From Methylobacterium sp. Leaf465 (GTDB lineage: Bacteria > Pseudomonadota > Alphaproteobacteria > Rhizobiales > Beijerinckiaceae): 64,000 bases of DNA. The notes beneath the pieces were generated by a model, which was given only the letters and a program-made list of their open reading frames with translations, did not search any database and was not told the origin of the DNA. Location of the stretch: contig NZ_LMRA01000001.1 in NCBI RefSeq assembly GCF_001424705.1, positions 213,608 through 277,607 of the forward strand, in the 5' to 3' direction. Both the position numbers and the translations under genes were made by a program. Positions within the stretch are counted from its first letter, which is position 1, and every line of letters starts with the position of its first letter. Positions 25,050-34,357 of this stretch are shown one piece after another.

Positions 25050-25600
25050 CCGCCCCCGAATCCGCGTCACGAATGGCCGTTCCGGCGAGCCCGGTGCGCC
25101 TGCGCTCCCGGCTTTCGTCGCTGCGTCGCAGGCCTCGCCATCCCATCCCCTTCCGGGCCGCGGCCCCGCTGCCGGTCCCGCATCCCGGCCCTGTCCCAGG
25201 GCCCTTCGGACCCACATATGTTGACCGCCAGCCTACCGGTCCGGCGGCGGTGCAGCAACCGCGGTGCACCGCTCTACCCCCAGCCGCGGGGGTGGTTGCG
25301 CGGTTCGCCGCAGGCCCGGCTCCGCCTCGGCTTTCCGCCATCGGCCAGGGAACCCGGCTTTGGCTGGCGCCTTGTCCCTGCGTCGCAGGCTTCCTACTTT
25401 TGTCCCCATCGCTCCATGGCCGGCTCATTCCGGGTAGCTCACCCGCCCTTTTCCCAGGACTGCTCGCCAGTCCTGCACGCGGGTGCCGCTGCGATCGCAC
25501 ATCCCATCCGACGACCCTGCGCCTCGGGTGCCCGCGCGATTGCGACGCGGGCACCGGGCAGCCGATGGCAGGCAAGACAACGCTTCAGGAGAACAGCACC
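25050..25600. other. Long divergent spacer before the cold-shock gene
   Basis: The 551 bases between tamA (minus) and the cold-shock gene (plus) have no gene I can support, although frames stay open because of the high GC. There is a short GC hairpin, GGCCCTG with CAGGGCC near 25187-25204. Cold-shock genes often carry long structured 5' leaders, so the right half may be a leader RNA; this is inference. Confidence 0.4.
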
Positions 25601-25810
25601 ATGAGCACGGGCACCGTGAAATGGTTCAATGAGACCAAGGGTTACGGCTTTATCCAGCCGGATGACGGCGGCAAGGACGTGTTCGTTCACATCTCCGCCG
25701 TGGAGCGCGCCGGCATGCGCAACCTGATCGAGGGTCAGAAGGTCTCCTACGAGATCGAGAACGACCGCCGCACCGGCAAGCAGTCGGCCGGCAACCTCCA
25801 GGCGGCCTGA
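25601..25810 (+). CDS. Cold-shock protein (CspA family), 69 aa
   Basis: A single cold-shock domain. It begins [20 protein letters not shown], containing RNP1 (KGYGFI) and then the RNP2-like [14 protein letters not shown], followed by [19 protein letters not shown]. These proteins bind single-stranded RNA or DNA and act as RNA chaperones. An AGGAGAA ribosome site sits 8 bases before the ATG. The length (69 aa) is standard. A perfect 11-bp hairpin lies about 80 bases after the stop. Confidence 0.95.
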   Translation: MSTGTVKWFNETKGYGFIQPDDGGKDVFVHISAVERAGMRNLIEGQKVSYEIENDRRTGKQSAGNLQAA

Positions 25811-25891
25811 TCGCCGCCGGTCGGTCCGGGTCGCCCGATGCGGGCGGCCCGAGACCGGCTCGAATGCTGCGGCATCGTTTCAACAACCTGT

Positions 25892-25921
25892 CAGAAGCCG
25901 CTTTTCGATGAGCGGCTTCTG
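25892..25921 (+). terminator. Hairpin, probable terminator after the cold-shock gene
   Basis: CAGAAGCCGCT (25892-25902) and AGCGGCTTCTG (25911-25921) form a perfect 11-bp stem with an 8-base loop. The following TTGATT has only a weak T-run, so termination strength is uncertain. Confidence 0.5.
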
Positions 25922-26053
25922 TTGATTCCCGGCAGGCGGTCGGGCATGGGGCTGTTGCGGTGCAAGATCAGCGTATACCCCAGTTTTTCCACGGCCCCAT
26001 ACCGCGCGTGCTCCACGCCGGATGCGGGCGACACACCACATGAGAAAGGTCAG

Positions 26054-26428
26054 ATGGGCGCCTTCGACTACAGGAACTTCGACGATCGCCGTAAGAACTC
26101 CGTCAGCGCCAAGCAGATGCTGCTGGAAAAATTCAAGGCCCGTCCTCCGGCCGATGATCCGGAGATGATCGCCAAGGCGCAGGCCCGCGCCGAGGTCGCC
26201 CGCGCCCGCGAAGAGCGCGCCCGCGAGCGCGAGGCGGCCCGGATCGCCGCCGAGAAGGCCGCGGCGGAAGCCAAGCGGGCCCGCGAGGAAGCGGAACTCG
26301 CCGCGCAGATCGCCCGCGAAGAAGCCGAGGCTCTGGCCGCCGCCGAGGCGAAGGCCGCCGAGCTCGTCGCCAAGAAGGCGGCCCGCGATGCCCGCTACGC
26401 GGCGCGCAAGGCCAAGGCCCGCCGCTGA
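26054..26428 (+). CDS. DUF6481-type coiled-coil protein, 124 aa
   Basis: ATG 26054 follows GAGAAAGGTCAG. It begins MGAFDYRNFDDRRKNSVSAK, with the fit to DUF6481 (a short conserved start then K-x-x-L-L-E-K-F-K-A-R-P). The remainder is a long charged helix of Ala/Arg/Glu heptads (about residues 40-124: RAEVARAREERARERE and EAKRAREEAELAAQ), a typical coiled coil. No signal peptide. Function unknown. The gene ends about 107 bases before a strong bidirectional terminator that it shares with the convergent 26601 gene. Confidence 0.75.
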   Translation: MGAFDYRNFDDRRKNSVSAKQMLLEKFKARPPADDPEMIAKAQARAEVARAREERAREREAARIAAEKAAAEAKRAREEAELAAQIAREEAEALAAAEAKAAELVAKKAARDARYAARKAKARR

Positions 26429-26534
26429 CCTAAGGCCCGCGGCGAAGGGTCAAGGCGTATGAGCGCGCCGCCGAACCACTCCTGAGCGCACCTCTTCGGC
26501 GGCGCCCGGAACGGGACGGACGCGAACCAGACAG

Positions 26535-26569
26535 CGAAAAGGGCCGACGCGGCGCGTCGGCCCTTTTCG
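26535..26569. terminator. Bidirectional Rho-independent terminator
   Basis: A 16-bp perfect inverted repeat CGAAAAGGGCCGACGC (26535-26550) / GCGTCGGCCCTTTTCG (26554-26569) with a 3-base loop carries A-runs on the left and T-runs on the right, so it can end transcripts from both convergent genes (stops at 26428 and 26601). Confidence 0.85.
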
Positions 26570-26600
26570 TGTTGGACGATCGGGCGAACCGCGTTCGTCC

Positions 26601-26858
26601 TCAGCTCTCGGAGCGCGTCTCGGACTCGGCGTCCTCGCCCTCGGCGGTCTCCTGGCCCTCGGTCTGGGCCTCGGCCGGCTCCGCCGTCTCCTCTTCGGGA
26701 CGCGGGCCTGCCTTGAAGGTGCGGCGCGGCGCGTTCCCGCGCTTCATCTGGACCGGCTTCTCGATCGCGCCCAGGCGCTCGGACAGGAGCTTCGCGCGCT
26801 CGTTGAAATCATTGGTCGATCGCGACTGCGACGCACCGCTCTTGAACGCATTTGCCAC
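26601..26858 (-). CDS. Hypothetical acidic-tailed protein, 85 aa
   Basis: Minus-strand ATG 26858 begins MANAFKSGASQSRSTNDFNE, a soluble helix (RAKLLSERLGAIEKPVQ), then a basic stretch (MKRGNAPRRTFK) and a strongly acidic Glu-rich disordered tail ending ETRSES. The tail is about 35 residues. No recognised domain. It is isolated from other genes by a terminator on one side and about 115 bases on the other. A real gene by composition and clean ends. Confidence 0.6.
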   Translation of the reverse strand: MANAFKSGASQSRSTNDFNERAKLLSERLGAIEKPVQMKRGNAPRRTFKAGPRPEEETAEPAEAQTEGQETAEGEDAESETRSES

Positions 26859-26973
26859 TTGGGCCTCATGGGGTTGCCCAGGGCACGGGGTCGTGCGGGG
26901 TTGGCTCCGTGTAGCACGGTTGGGCCCCCGCGTCGGCTTTTATTGTCACGGCGAGACGCGGAAGCGCCGCGGC

Positions 26974-29115
26974 TCAGAAGCGTGCCGTCAGGAAGAGGCG
27001 GACGTTGCGGCCCGGCAGCAGGATCTCGTCCTTCTTGAACGAGGCCGAGTTGCGGATGTCGTCGTCGAGGAGGTTGCGCCCCTGCAGCCCGAGGGTGACT
27101 TCGCTCGCGCCGTAGAGCGCCGGATCGACGGCCTTGGTGTAGCTCACCTCGGCGCGCAGGTCGTTCCAGCCGGGCGTGACCGTCTCGAACGGCGCGATCT
27201 CCACGTGGTCGAAGGCGTGCAGCAGGTTCACCCGGGCGAACCAGCCCTCGGTCGCCAGGAACACGCCGCCGCCCAGGCGATGGGGTGGAATGCGTGGCAC
27301 GTAGGAGCCGTCGTCGAACTGCGCCCGGACGAAGTCGTACTGCGCCTCGAGGCCGGCCCAGCCGTTGCCCACCGGGATCAGGTCGAGCTGCGCGGCGATC
27401 TCCGCACCGTAGAAGGTGGCGTTCTGCTGTGCGTAGACGATCTGCCGAAGTTCGTCCCCGCTGCCGCAGGAGGCGAAGTCGTCGCCGCAGCGGTTGCCCG
27501 TGTCGCGCTTGTAGATGAAGCCGGTGTAGCGGGTGTAGTAGCCCGTCGCGTCGAGGCGCAGCGGCCCCTGCGCCCGGCGGAGACTCATCTCCACCGTGCG
27601 GGCACGCTCGAGCTTCAGGCGGGGATCGCCGATCTCGAAGGTCTCGGTCGCGTCGTGCGGTCCCTGCGAGAACAGCTCGTAGGCCGTGGGCGCCCGCTCC
27701 ACGTAGGAGCCGTTCACGCTGGCCACGAAGCCGTAGGGCAGGTCCTGGAGGGCGCCGAAGCTGGCGCTCTTGGGCGCGAAGCGTCGCTTGAGGCCGAACG
27801 CCAGGGGATCCTGCCCCTCGACCGGCAGGTAGTCGCTCGGGAACTGCACCGCCGTGCTCGCCGAGCGCGTGCCCTCGATGCGCCCGGCCGCCTGGAAGCG
27901 CAGGCCGTGGCCCACGTCGAGCTGCTCGAAGAGGTAGACCGCGTTCGAGCGCGACTCCGTCGGCGGCAGGAAGCTCTCCCCCTGCGTGTTGAGCACCCTG
28001 CGTCCGCTCTGCACGCCGAGGGCGCCCGTCAGCGTCCCCAGGGCGGTGAAGACCGGCACGTGCTGGGCCTCGATGCGCCCCTCGGCCTCCCGGCTCTTGA
28101 AGGTGGCCTGGATGCCGTCGATCCCGGTCTCGCCGATGCCGCGCTCGTCGTGCCGGTAGACCGAGCCGCCGGCCCAGAACCGGATCACCTCCAGGGGGCC
28201 GTCCAGCGGGCGGTACTCGCCCCGGGCGACGACTCGATCCTGGCGCGGGTCGAGGCGGGTCCGGCTCTCGGCCGCCTCCCCGCCGGGGATCTGGTAGAGC
28301 GCGTCGTAGTGGCTGAAGGAGATGCCCACGAAGCCGCGGTCGCCGATGGCCGAGATGCCGACGGAGCCGCCCTGGGATTCGGTGGCCGAATTGCGCTGGA
28401 TCCCGCCCGGAATGGCGTAGCTGTCCGTGGCGCTGCGGAAGCCGTCGGCATGGACCGCAATGCCGTCCTTGCCGGCATCCACCGTCGCGGCGCCGAGCCG
28501 CCCGTTGTCAACGCTGGAGAATCCGGTCGTGACCTGACCGGACACCCCGTTCGCCGGGATGAAGGTCGGGACCCGGTTGTTCTCGGCCGAGACGACGCCG
28601 CCGATCGCCCCGGAGCCGTAGCGGAGGGTCGCCGGTCCGCGGATCACTTCGATCCGGTCGCTGACGAGAGGGTTCACCGGAACGGTGTGGTCCTCGCCGA
28701 GGTCCGACACGCCGTTGTTGATGACGCCGTTTTCCTGGATGCGCACCCGGGCGTTGTCGAGGCCACGGATGATGGGCCGGCTGGCGGCGCCGGGCGCGTA
28801 GGTCGAGGAGGAGATGCCGGGGCGGTCGAACAGGGCGTCCCCGAGGGTGCGCGGCTGCTCGCGGGCGATCTGCTGCTGCGTCACCACGGTGACGGGCGAG
28901 TAGGTGCTGGTCACCACCGGGAGCACGCCCACCGGGAACGACGCGCCGGCGTCGCCCGCGGCGCCGCCCGCCCCGCGGACGGGCTGGATCGGGCTCGGCG
29001 AGGTGACGCTGAGTTCGTCCAGGGTCGCCTGGGCCTGCTGCGCCGCGCCGGCATTCGCCCCGAGGCCGGCCCCCGCCAGGGCCGCGCCGGCCCACACCAT
29101 CCGCGATCGACGCAC
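26974..29115 (-). CDS. ZnuD-like TonB-dependent receptor (probable zinc uptake), 713 aa
   Basis: The signal peptide (MRRSRMVWAGAALAGAG) precedes a plug domain with PVTVVTQQQIAREQPRTLGD, DRPGISSSTYAPGAAS, RPIIRGLDNARVRIQENGV, SDLGEDHTVPVNPLVSDRIE and VIRGPATLRYGSGAIGGVVS, the ZnuD plug pattern. The barrel carries ZnuD-like segments: ERAPTAYELFSQGPHDATET, FEIGDPRLKLERARTVEMSL, PRIPPHRLGGGVF and the C-terminal VRLFLTARF. ZnuD imports zinc across the outer membrane. The typical His-rich extracellular loop is absent, though a Cys pair (RCGDDFASCGSG) remains. A Zur-like box lies 45 bases before the GTG start at 29115, supporting zinc. Confidence 0.82.
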   Translation of the reverse strand: MRRSRMVWAGAALAGAGLGANAGAAQQAQATLDELSVTSPSPIQPVRGAGGAAGDAGASFPVGVLPVVTSTYSPVTVVTQQQIAREQPRTLGDALFDRPGISSSTYAPGAASRPIIRGLDNARVRIQENGVINNGVSDLGEDHTVPVNPLVSDRIEVIRGPATLRYGSGAIGGVVSAENNRVPTFIPANGVSGQVTTGFSSVDNGRLGAATVDAGKDGIAVHADGFRSATDSYAIPGGIQRNSATESQGGSVGISAIGDRGFVGISFSHYDALYQIPGGEAAESRTRLDPRQDRVVARGEYRPLDGPLEVIRFWAGGSVYRHDERGIGETGIDGIQATFKSREAEGRIEAQHVPVFTALGTLTGALGVQSGRRVLNTQGESFLPPTESRSNAVYLFEQLDVGHGLRFQAAGRIEGTRSASTAVQFPSDYLPVEGQDPLAFGLKRRFAPKSASFGALQDLPYGFVASVNGSYVERAPTAYELFSQGPHDATETFEIGDPRLKLERARTVEMSLRRAQGPLRLDATGYYTRYTGFIYKRDTGNRCGDDFASCGSGDELRQIVYAQQNATFYGAEIAAQLDLIPVGNGWAGLEAQYDFVRAQFDDGSYVPRIPPHRLGGGVFLATEGWFARVNLLHAFDHVEIAPFETVTPGWNDLRAEVSYTKAVDPALYGASEVTLGLQGRNLLDDDIRNSASFKKDEILLPGRNVRLFLTARF

Positions 29116-29135
29116 CCGCTCACCCCATCACTCAA

Positions 29136-29150
29136 CGTTATAATGTTTCA
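29136..29150. promoter_or_regulatory. Second, weaker Zur-like site
   Basis: CGTTATAATGTTTCA keeps the left arm of the alphaproteobacterial Zur consensus TGTTATANTATAACA but matches only about 9-10 of 14 defined bases. It lies 21 bases before the receptor start, and contains a TATAAT-like core. It may be promoter sequence rather than an operator. Confidence 0.35.
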
Positions 29151-29159
29151 TGATGGGGA

Positions 29160-29174
29160 TGTTATTGTATGACA
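29160..29174. promoter_or_regulatory. Zur-like box in the divergent receptor/P450 promoter region
   Basis: TGTTATTGTATGACA matches the alphaproteobacterial Zur consensus TGTTATANTATAACA at 12 of 14 defined bases. It lies 45 bases before the start of the ZnuD-like receptor (minus strand) and about 160 bases before the ferredoxin gene on the other strand. The consensus is quoted from memory. Confidence 0.55.
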
Positions 29175-29333
29175 AGTGCCTGTCGGGGCGCGGACCCTCT
29201 TCCCGCTCCCCTGTGGCCGGGGCGCATCACCGGCGGCCGGTCCCGGGGCGGCGTCCGTTCGCGCGCCGGGCCGCGTCCCCGTGGCACGTGGTGCGTCGCG
29301 GAACCGTGAGCGGGTCGGGTAGATTGCGCCAGC

Positions 29334-29600
29334 ATGTCCGACTTGAACCACCACGACCGGCCGAGCGCCGACGGGCGCCGGGCCGCCGGGGGCCTGCGGG
29401 TCACCGTCGACCTGAACCTCTGCCAGGCCTACGCCCAGTGCTGCTACGCGGCCCCCCACCACTTCGTCCTGAAGGGCCGCGAGGCCCTCCACTACGACCC
29501 GGCCCCCTCGGCCGCCGCCCGCGACGACATCGAGCGCGCCCGGATCGCCTGTCCGGTGCAGGCCATCCGCGTCGAGGATGCCGGGGCCGACCCGCGATGA
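29334..29600 (+). CDS. Ferredoxin of a P450 operon, 88 aa
   Basis: A small ferredoxin that passes electrons from the reductase at 29597 to the P450 at 30901. After a His-rich N-terminal leader (MSDLNHHDRPSADG) the domain reads LRVTVDLNLCQAYAQCCYAA, with C-x5-C, and later ARIACPVQAIRVED, giving C-P. The spacing is that of single-cluster P450 ferredoxins with a C-x2-X-x2-C motif in which X is Tyr here, so a 3Fe-4S or weak 4Fe-4S cluster is expected. ATG 29334 is the first credible start; the TGA at 29598-29600 overlaps the next ATG (ATGA). Confidence 0.88.
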   Translation: MSDLNHHDRPSADGRRAAGGLRVTVDLNLCQAYAQCCYAAPHHFVLKGREALHYDPAPSAAARDDIERARIACPVQAIRVEDAGADPR

Positions 29601-30904
29601 GCGACGCCGAGACGCGGATCGTGGTGGTCGGGGCCTCCCTGGCCGGCCTGCGCGGCGCCGAGAGCCTGCGGCAGGCGGGCTTCTGCGGCCCCCTGACCAT
29701 CATCGGGGCCGAGCCGCACCGCCCCTACGACCGGCCGCCGCTCTCGAAGGCGGTGCTCACCGGGGAGGTCGCGGCCGACGCCACGACGCTGCCGAACCTC
29801 GTGGCGCTCGAGGCCGACTGGCGCTTCGGTGATCCGGCAACCGGCCTCGACCGCACCCGGCGGACCGTGACGCTGGCGAGCGGCGAGGTGGTGCCCTACG
29901 ACCGGCTGCTCATCGCCACCGGGGCCTCCGCGCGCGGCTGGCCGAACGCCGCGGAAGCAGGGCTCGCGGGCGTGCATACCCTGCGGGGCCGCGACGAGGC
30001 CGAGGCCCTGCGGCGCGACCTCGCCGCCGGCCCGGCCCACGTGGTCATCATCGGCGGCGGCTTCATCGGCTGCGAGGTGGCGGCCTCGTGCCGGGCCCTC
30101 GGTCTGACCGTCACCCTGGTGGAGACCGGCCCGACCCTCCTCGCCAAGGTGCTCGGGCAGCATCTCGGCTCCGTGGTGGAGGCCCTGCATGCCAGCCTCG
30201 GCACCACCATCCGCAGCAACGTCAAGGTGGCGGCCCTGGAGGATGACGGCGCCGGCCGCGTGGCGCGGGTCCGCCTCGCCGACGGCACGGTTCTCCCGGC
30301 CGACGTGGTGGTGGTGGCCCTCGGTGCCGTGCGCAACACGGGCTGGCTCGAAGGCTCGGGCCTCGCCTGCGACGACGGCGGGATCGACTGCGACGCGCAG
30401 GGTTACGTCCTCGACGAATCCGAACGGCCCGATACCCGGATCGCGGCGGCCGGCGACGTTGCGCGGTTTCCCCATCCGCTCTATCCGGGCCACCGCATCG
30501 CCCTGGAGCACTGGGGCCACGCCGTCGCGCAGGGCCGGCATGCCGGCCGGCTCCTGGCCGGCCTCGCGCCGGAGCCTTACGCCGAGGTGCCCGCCTTCTG
30601 GTCGAGCCAGGGCGGAATCACCCTCAAGTCGGTGGGCCTGACCACGGGCGCCGACGGCTTCGTCGTGGCCCGGGGCAGCCTGAAGGAGGGCCGGTTCGTG
30701 GCGGTCTACGGCCGGGAGGGCCGCTGCATCGCCGCCGTGGCCTTCGACTGCGCCCGCTGGCTCCCGACCTATGCCGAGCACATCGCCGCGGGGGCGCCGT
30801 TCCCGCCCGAGACCGGCGGCGTCGATGCCGGCCCGTTCGCGGTGCTGCCGCCGGCCTTCCCCGAACCCGCCGAGCCCACATCTTCCGAGAAGGACGCGGC
30901 ATGA
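29597..30904 (+). CDS. FAD-dependent ferredoxin reductase of a P450 operon, 435 aa
   Basis: An NAD(P)H:ferredoxin oxidoreductase of the putidaredoxin-reductase type. The N-terminal FAD loop is RIVVVGASLAGLRGAESLRQ, then RPYDRPPLSKAVLTGEV, the second Rossmann loop HVVIIGGGFIGCEVAASCRA binds NAD(P)H, and the C-terminal motif RIAAAGDVARFPHPLY contacts FAD. The C-terminal domain (HWGHAVAQGRHAGRLLAG, FWSSQGGITLKSVG) is typical for this family. Coupled by ATGA to the ferredoxin and to the P450, so all three are made together. Supplies electrons to the ferredoxin. Confidence 0.92.
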   Translation: MSDAETRIVVVGASLAGLRGAESLRQAGFCGPLTIIGAEPHRPYDRPPLSKAVLTGEVAADATTLPNLVALEADWRFGDPATGLDRTRRTVTLASGEVVPYDRLLIATGASARGWPNAAEAGLAGVHTLRGRDEAEALRRDLAAGPAHVVIIGGGFIGCEVAASCRALGLTVTLVETGPTLLAKVLGQHLGSVVEALHASLGTTIRSNVKVAALEDDGAGRVARVRLADGTVLPADVVVVALGAVRNTGWLEGSGLACDDGGIDCDAQGYVLDESERPDTRIAAAGDVARFPHPLYPGHRIALEHWGHAVAQGRHAGRLLAGLAPEPYAEVPAFWSSQGGITLKSVGLTTGADGFVVARGSLKEGRFVAVYGREGRCIAAVAFDCARWLPTYAEHIAAGAPFPPETGGVDAGPFAVLPPAFPEPAEPTSSEKDAA

Positions 30905-32145
30905 GCGACCACACCCTGTTCGCGCAGATCAAGGACGAGGCCGCCCGGCCGGACCCGTACCCGCTCTTCGCCCGCCTGCGGGAATGCCCGGTCTCGCGCC
31001 AGGCGGACGGCACCTACGTGGCCGCCTCCCACGCGGCGATCGCGAGCCTGCTGCACGACCCGCGGGTGAGCTCCGAGACCCTGCCGCCGGCCGACCGGCC
31101 CAAGACCGGCAACCCGCTCAAGGACTGGCTGGTGAAGCCGGTGCGCGACCACATCACCGACACCCACCGGCCCTTCATCTTCCGCGATCCGCCGGACCAC
31201 GACGCCCTGCGCGCCGCCGTGATGCAGCAGTTCACGCCGGAGCGGGTCCAGGCCCTGCGGGCGCGCTCCCACGTCCTCGTGGACGAGATCCTCGACAGGC
31301 TCGGGGACGCGACGGCCATCGATATCGTCGACGACCTCGCCTATCCGCTCCCCGTGACGGTGATCTGCGAACTCCTGGGCATCCCGCCGGCGGACGAGGC
31401 GCAGTTCCACGGCTGGGCGACGCAGCTCGCCACCGCCCTCGAACCCGACACCCTGCAGGACGACGACCTGCGCGCCGAGAACAGCCGCACCTTCGATGCC
31501 ATCTCCGAATACATGCAGGGCCTGATCGCGCAGAAGCGCAAGGATCCGCAGGACGACATGCTGTCGGGCCTGGCCACCGCGCCCGTCGACGGCCACGGGC
31601 GCATGAGCGACTTCGACCTCATCGCCACCGCGATCCTGATGCTGGTGGCCGGCCACGAGACCACGGTGAACCTCATCACCAACGGCATGCTGACCCTGCT
31701 CCGCCACCCGGAGGAGCTGCGGCGCCTGCGCGAGGACCCGTCCCGCGCCCCCCGCGTCGTGGAGGAGCTGCTGCGCTACGAGCCCCCGGTCCAGTTCCGC
31801 ACCCGCAAGACCCTGTGCCCGATCACGCAGAACGGCGTCACCATCCCGGAGGGGGCCCCCCTCGTCTTGCTGCTCGCCTCCGGCAACCGGGACCCCGAGG
31901 TCTATGCCGAGCCCGACCGCTTCGATCCCGACCGGGCCGACAACCGCCATCTCGGCTTCGGGGGCAGCCTGCACTACTGCGTCGGCGCGCCGCTCGCCCG
32001 CTTCGAGGTCGAGGCCGCCCTGGTGGCCCTCGCCCGCCGCCTGAAGAACCCGCGCCTGACCGTCGACCCCCCGCCCTACCGGCCGGGCTCGGCCCTGCGC
32101 GGCCCGAAGCACCTGCGCCTCGCCATCGACGGCATCGCTCCGTAG
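30901..32145 (+). CDS. Cytochrome P450 (class I, bacterial), 414 aa
   Basis: A soluble monooxygenase that would hydroxylate an organic substrate using the upstream ferredoxin and reductase. The I-helix oxygen-binding motif AGHETT is at residues 250-255, the E-x-x-R of helix K is in VVEELLRYEPPVQ, and the heme ligand is Cys360 in FGGSLHYCVGAPLARFE. Length is normal. Coupled to the reductase by ATGA, making a complete self-contained P450 system. The substrate is not deducible; the family is not narrowed further. A spacer of about 155 bases follows before the chemotaxis gene. Confidence 0.93.
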   Translation: MSDHTLFAQIKDEAARPDPYPLFARLRECPVSRQADGTYVAASHAAIASLLHDPRVSSETLPPADRPKTGNPLKDWLVKPVRDHITDTHRPFIFRDPPDHDALRAAVMQQFTPERVQALRARSHVLVDEILDRLGDATAIDIVDDLAYPLPVTVICELLGIPPADEAQFHGWATQLATALEPDTLQDDDLRAENSRTFDAISEYMQGLIAQKRKDPQDDMLSGLATAPVDGHGRMSDFDLIATAILMLVAGHETTVNLITNGMLTLLRHPEELRRLREDPSRAPRVVEELLRYEPPVQFRTRKTLCPITQNGVTIPEGAPLVLLLASGNRDPEVYAEPDRFDPDRADNRHLGFGGSLHYCVGAPLARFEVEAALVALARRLKNPRLTVDPPPYRPGSALRGPKHLRLAIDGIAP

Positions 32146-32300
32146 GGTCCGGCCGCGCGGGACCATCCCGAAGGTTAGGTGGACCCTGCAAGCAATGCGC
32201 CTTGCTCAGACGGACTTCTATACTGCTCTTTTAACGGAATATTGTTGGATCTAGCCTATTAAAGGTCTCGCGACGTAATCCTACTCAGCGAGACACTGCA

Positions 32301-34295
32301 ATGAAGTTCGGTATTCGGACCCGCCTGTATGCCGGCTTCGGCACGCTGATGCTCCTCATCGCCGGCCTGGGCATCGCATCGCATTACCAGTTCGCCGAAC
32401 TGTCCGGCCAGTACGAGAACCGCAACCGGATCGAGACGAACACCCGCGACATCTACACGATCACGGGCCTGACCGACCGGCTCATCGCCCAATCCTTCGC
32501 ATACAGCGCCACGGCCAAGCCGGAGACCCTGGTCGACCTCGATCAGACCCGCCGGAGCATCGTCGAGATCGGCGACCGGGTGACGCGGAACACGGCCTCG
32601 GACGAGCGTCGGAAGGTCTACGCCCAATTGCCCGACGGAGGCCGGGACCTGGAGCAGGACGTCGTCCGCCTGGGAGCCAGCGGCGCCGCCCTGGCCGAGG
32701 CTCGCACCCGCCTGTTCGACGAGGGCAACGGCCTGACCCGCCTGAACCAGGCCATCCTCCAGGAGATCCGGGCCAACGGCAGCGTGGCGCACCTCATCCA
32801 GGCCCAGACCTACGACAGCGCGGTCCTGCTGACGCGGATGTCCGCCTGGCGTTTCCTGACGACCCTGGACCCCAAGGGTCCGACGATCTTCGCGGACTAC
32901 GCCCAGACGGCCGTGGCCGCCGGCAAGGCGCTTCGGGCCCTCGATCCCGACCCGGCGTCCGCCGCGGCGATCACCCGCGGCGAGGCTGCGTTCGCCAGCT
33001 ATATCGGCGCCTTCCAGGAGGCCGCCAAGGCCATGGAGGACAGCCGCCGCGATTTCGACGGCATCAAGACGAAGGTCGCCGCCATCACGGCCGCCGGGGT
33101 CCAATCCCGCGCCGTCACCGAGGGGCGGATGAAGGCCGTCGCCGCGACCACCGAGGCGACCGTCGCCTTCGGCGAGCGCCTGCAGCAGGGCCTGATCGCC
33201 CTGGCGCTGATCCTGGGCGGCGGCATGGCCGTCCTGATCGCCCGCAGCCTGATCCGCCCGATCGCCGGGATGACCGAGGCCATGACCCGCCTGGCCGCCG
33301 GGGAAACGGCGGTCGTCGTGCCGTCGCAGGACGCCACGGACGAGATGGGCGCGATGGCCAAGGCCGTCGACGTCTTCCGCCGGAACGCCATCGCCCGCAT
33401 CGAACTCGAGGCCCAGCAGGTCTCGGAGCGCTCCGCCCGTCAGCGCCGCGCCGACCGCGTCGACGAGCTGGTCAAGGGGTTCGAACGGACGATCGGCGCC
33501 GCCGTGGGGGTCGTCACCGCGGCCTCCACCGAACTCGACGCCACCGCCCGCTCCATGACGGGCGTGGCCGACGCGACGAGTCATCAGGCCCAGGCCTCCA
33601 GTGCGGCCGCCGAGCAGACCTCCGCGAACGTGCAGACGGTCGCCTCGGCGGCGGAGGAGATGGTGGCCTCCCTGCGCGAGATCGAGCGTCAGGTGAAGCA
33701 GTCGAACACGGTCGCGGCCGCGGCGACGCGGGAGGCCCAGGCGACCGACGTGGCCATGGCCAGCCTGTCGGCCGCCGCCGAGCAGATCGGCGAAGCCGTG
33801 ACGATGATCTCCAGCATCGCGGGCCAGACCAACCTGCTGGCCCTGAACGCCACCATCGAGGCGGCGCGGGCCGGCGAGGCCGGACGCGGCTTCGCCGTCG
33901 TCGCCACGGAGGTCAAGGAACTGGCCGGCCAGACGGCGCGCGCCACGAACGAGATCGGCGGACACATCGCGGCGATCCAGCAGGCCACCGCCCAGGCCGT
34001 CACCGCGATCCGCCAGATCGGCCAGACCATCGGGTCGGTCAACAGCATCACGGAAACGATCGCCGCGACCGTGATCGAGCAGACGGCGGCAACCGGAGAA
34101 ATCTCGCGCAACGCCATCGAGGCCGCCCACGGGACGGAGGACGTCTCGGCGAACGTGGCCCGGGTGCTGGCCTCGGCCGGCGAGACCGGCAGCGCCGCCC
34201 AGCAGGTGATGATGGCGGCCGGGGAACTCTCGACCCAGGCCGTGGCCGTCCAGCGCGAGGTCGAGACCTTCCTCGACGCCATCCGGGCCGCCTGA
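32301..34295 (+). CDS. Methyl-accepting chemotaxis protein, 664 aa
   Basis: An inner-membrane receptor that controls CheA. The first transmembrane helix is at about residues 10-28 ([19 protein letters not shown]), a helical sensor follows to about residue 290, and the second helix is [20 protein letters not shown]. The HAMP linker ([20 protein letters not shown]) comes next, then a long coiled-coil signalling domain containing the hairpin tip with [20 protein letters not shown] and [15 protein letters not shown]. The sensor region has no recognised PAS or Cache motif and may be a four-helix bundle. The ligand is unknown. Convergent with the multicopper oxidase gene. Confidence 0.93.
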   Translation: MKFGIRTRLYAGFGTLMLLIAGLGIASHYQFAELSGQYENRNRIETNTRDIYTITGLTDRLIAQSFAYSATAKPETLVDLDQTRRSIVEIGDRVTRNTASDERRKVYAQLPDGGRDLEQDVVRLGASGAALAEARTRLFDEGNGLTRLNQAILQEIRANGSVAHLIQAQTYDSAVLLTRMSAWRFLTTLDPKGPTIFADYAQTAVAAGKALRALDPDPASAAAITRGEAAFASYIGAFQEAAKAMEDSRRDFDGIKTKVAAITAAGVQSRAVTEGRMKAVAATTEATVAFGERLQQGLIALALILGGGMAVLIARSLIRPIAGMTEAMTRLAAGETAVVVPSQDATDEMGAMAKAVDVFRRNAIARIELEAQQVSERSARQRRADRVDELVKGFERTIGAAVGVVTAASTELDATARSMTGVADATSHQAQASSAAAEQTSANVQTVASAAEEMVASLREIERQVKQSNTVAAAATREAQATDVAMASLSAAAEQIGEAVTMISSIAGQTNLLALNATIEAARAGEAGRGFAVVATEVKELAGQTARATNEIGGHIAAIQQATAQAVTAIRQIGQTIGSVNSITETIAATVIEQTAATGEISRNAIEAAHGTEDVSANVARVLASAGETGSAAQQVMMAAGELSTQAVAVQREVETFLDAIRAA

Positions 34296-34357
34296 CCTCG
34301 GCCCGGCGCCGGCTGCGCGACGGTCCGTCCCGCAGCCGCGCCGGCATCCGGCCCGGC

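Noticed and set aside
23118..25604. Very long open frame on the plus strand, antisense to tamA
   Set aside because: High-GC genes often leave long antisense frames. This one is rich in Gly, Ala, Arg and Val without motifs, while tamA on the other strand has clear POTRA and Omp85 features.
26569..29172. Very long open frame on the plus strand, antisense to the TonB receptor
   Set aside because: Same reasoning: it lacks motifs, and the receptor has many.
34305..34340. GC-rich hairpin between the convergent chemotaxis and oxidase genes
   Set aside because: The stem GGCTGCG/CGCAGCC is good but no T-run follows on either strand.
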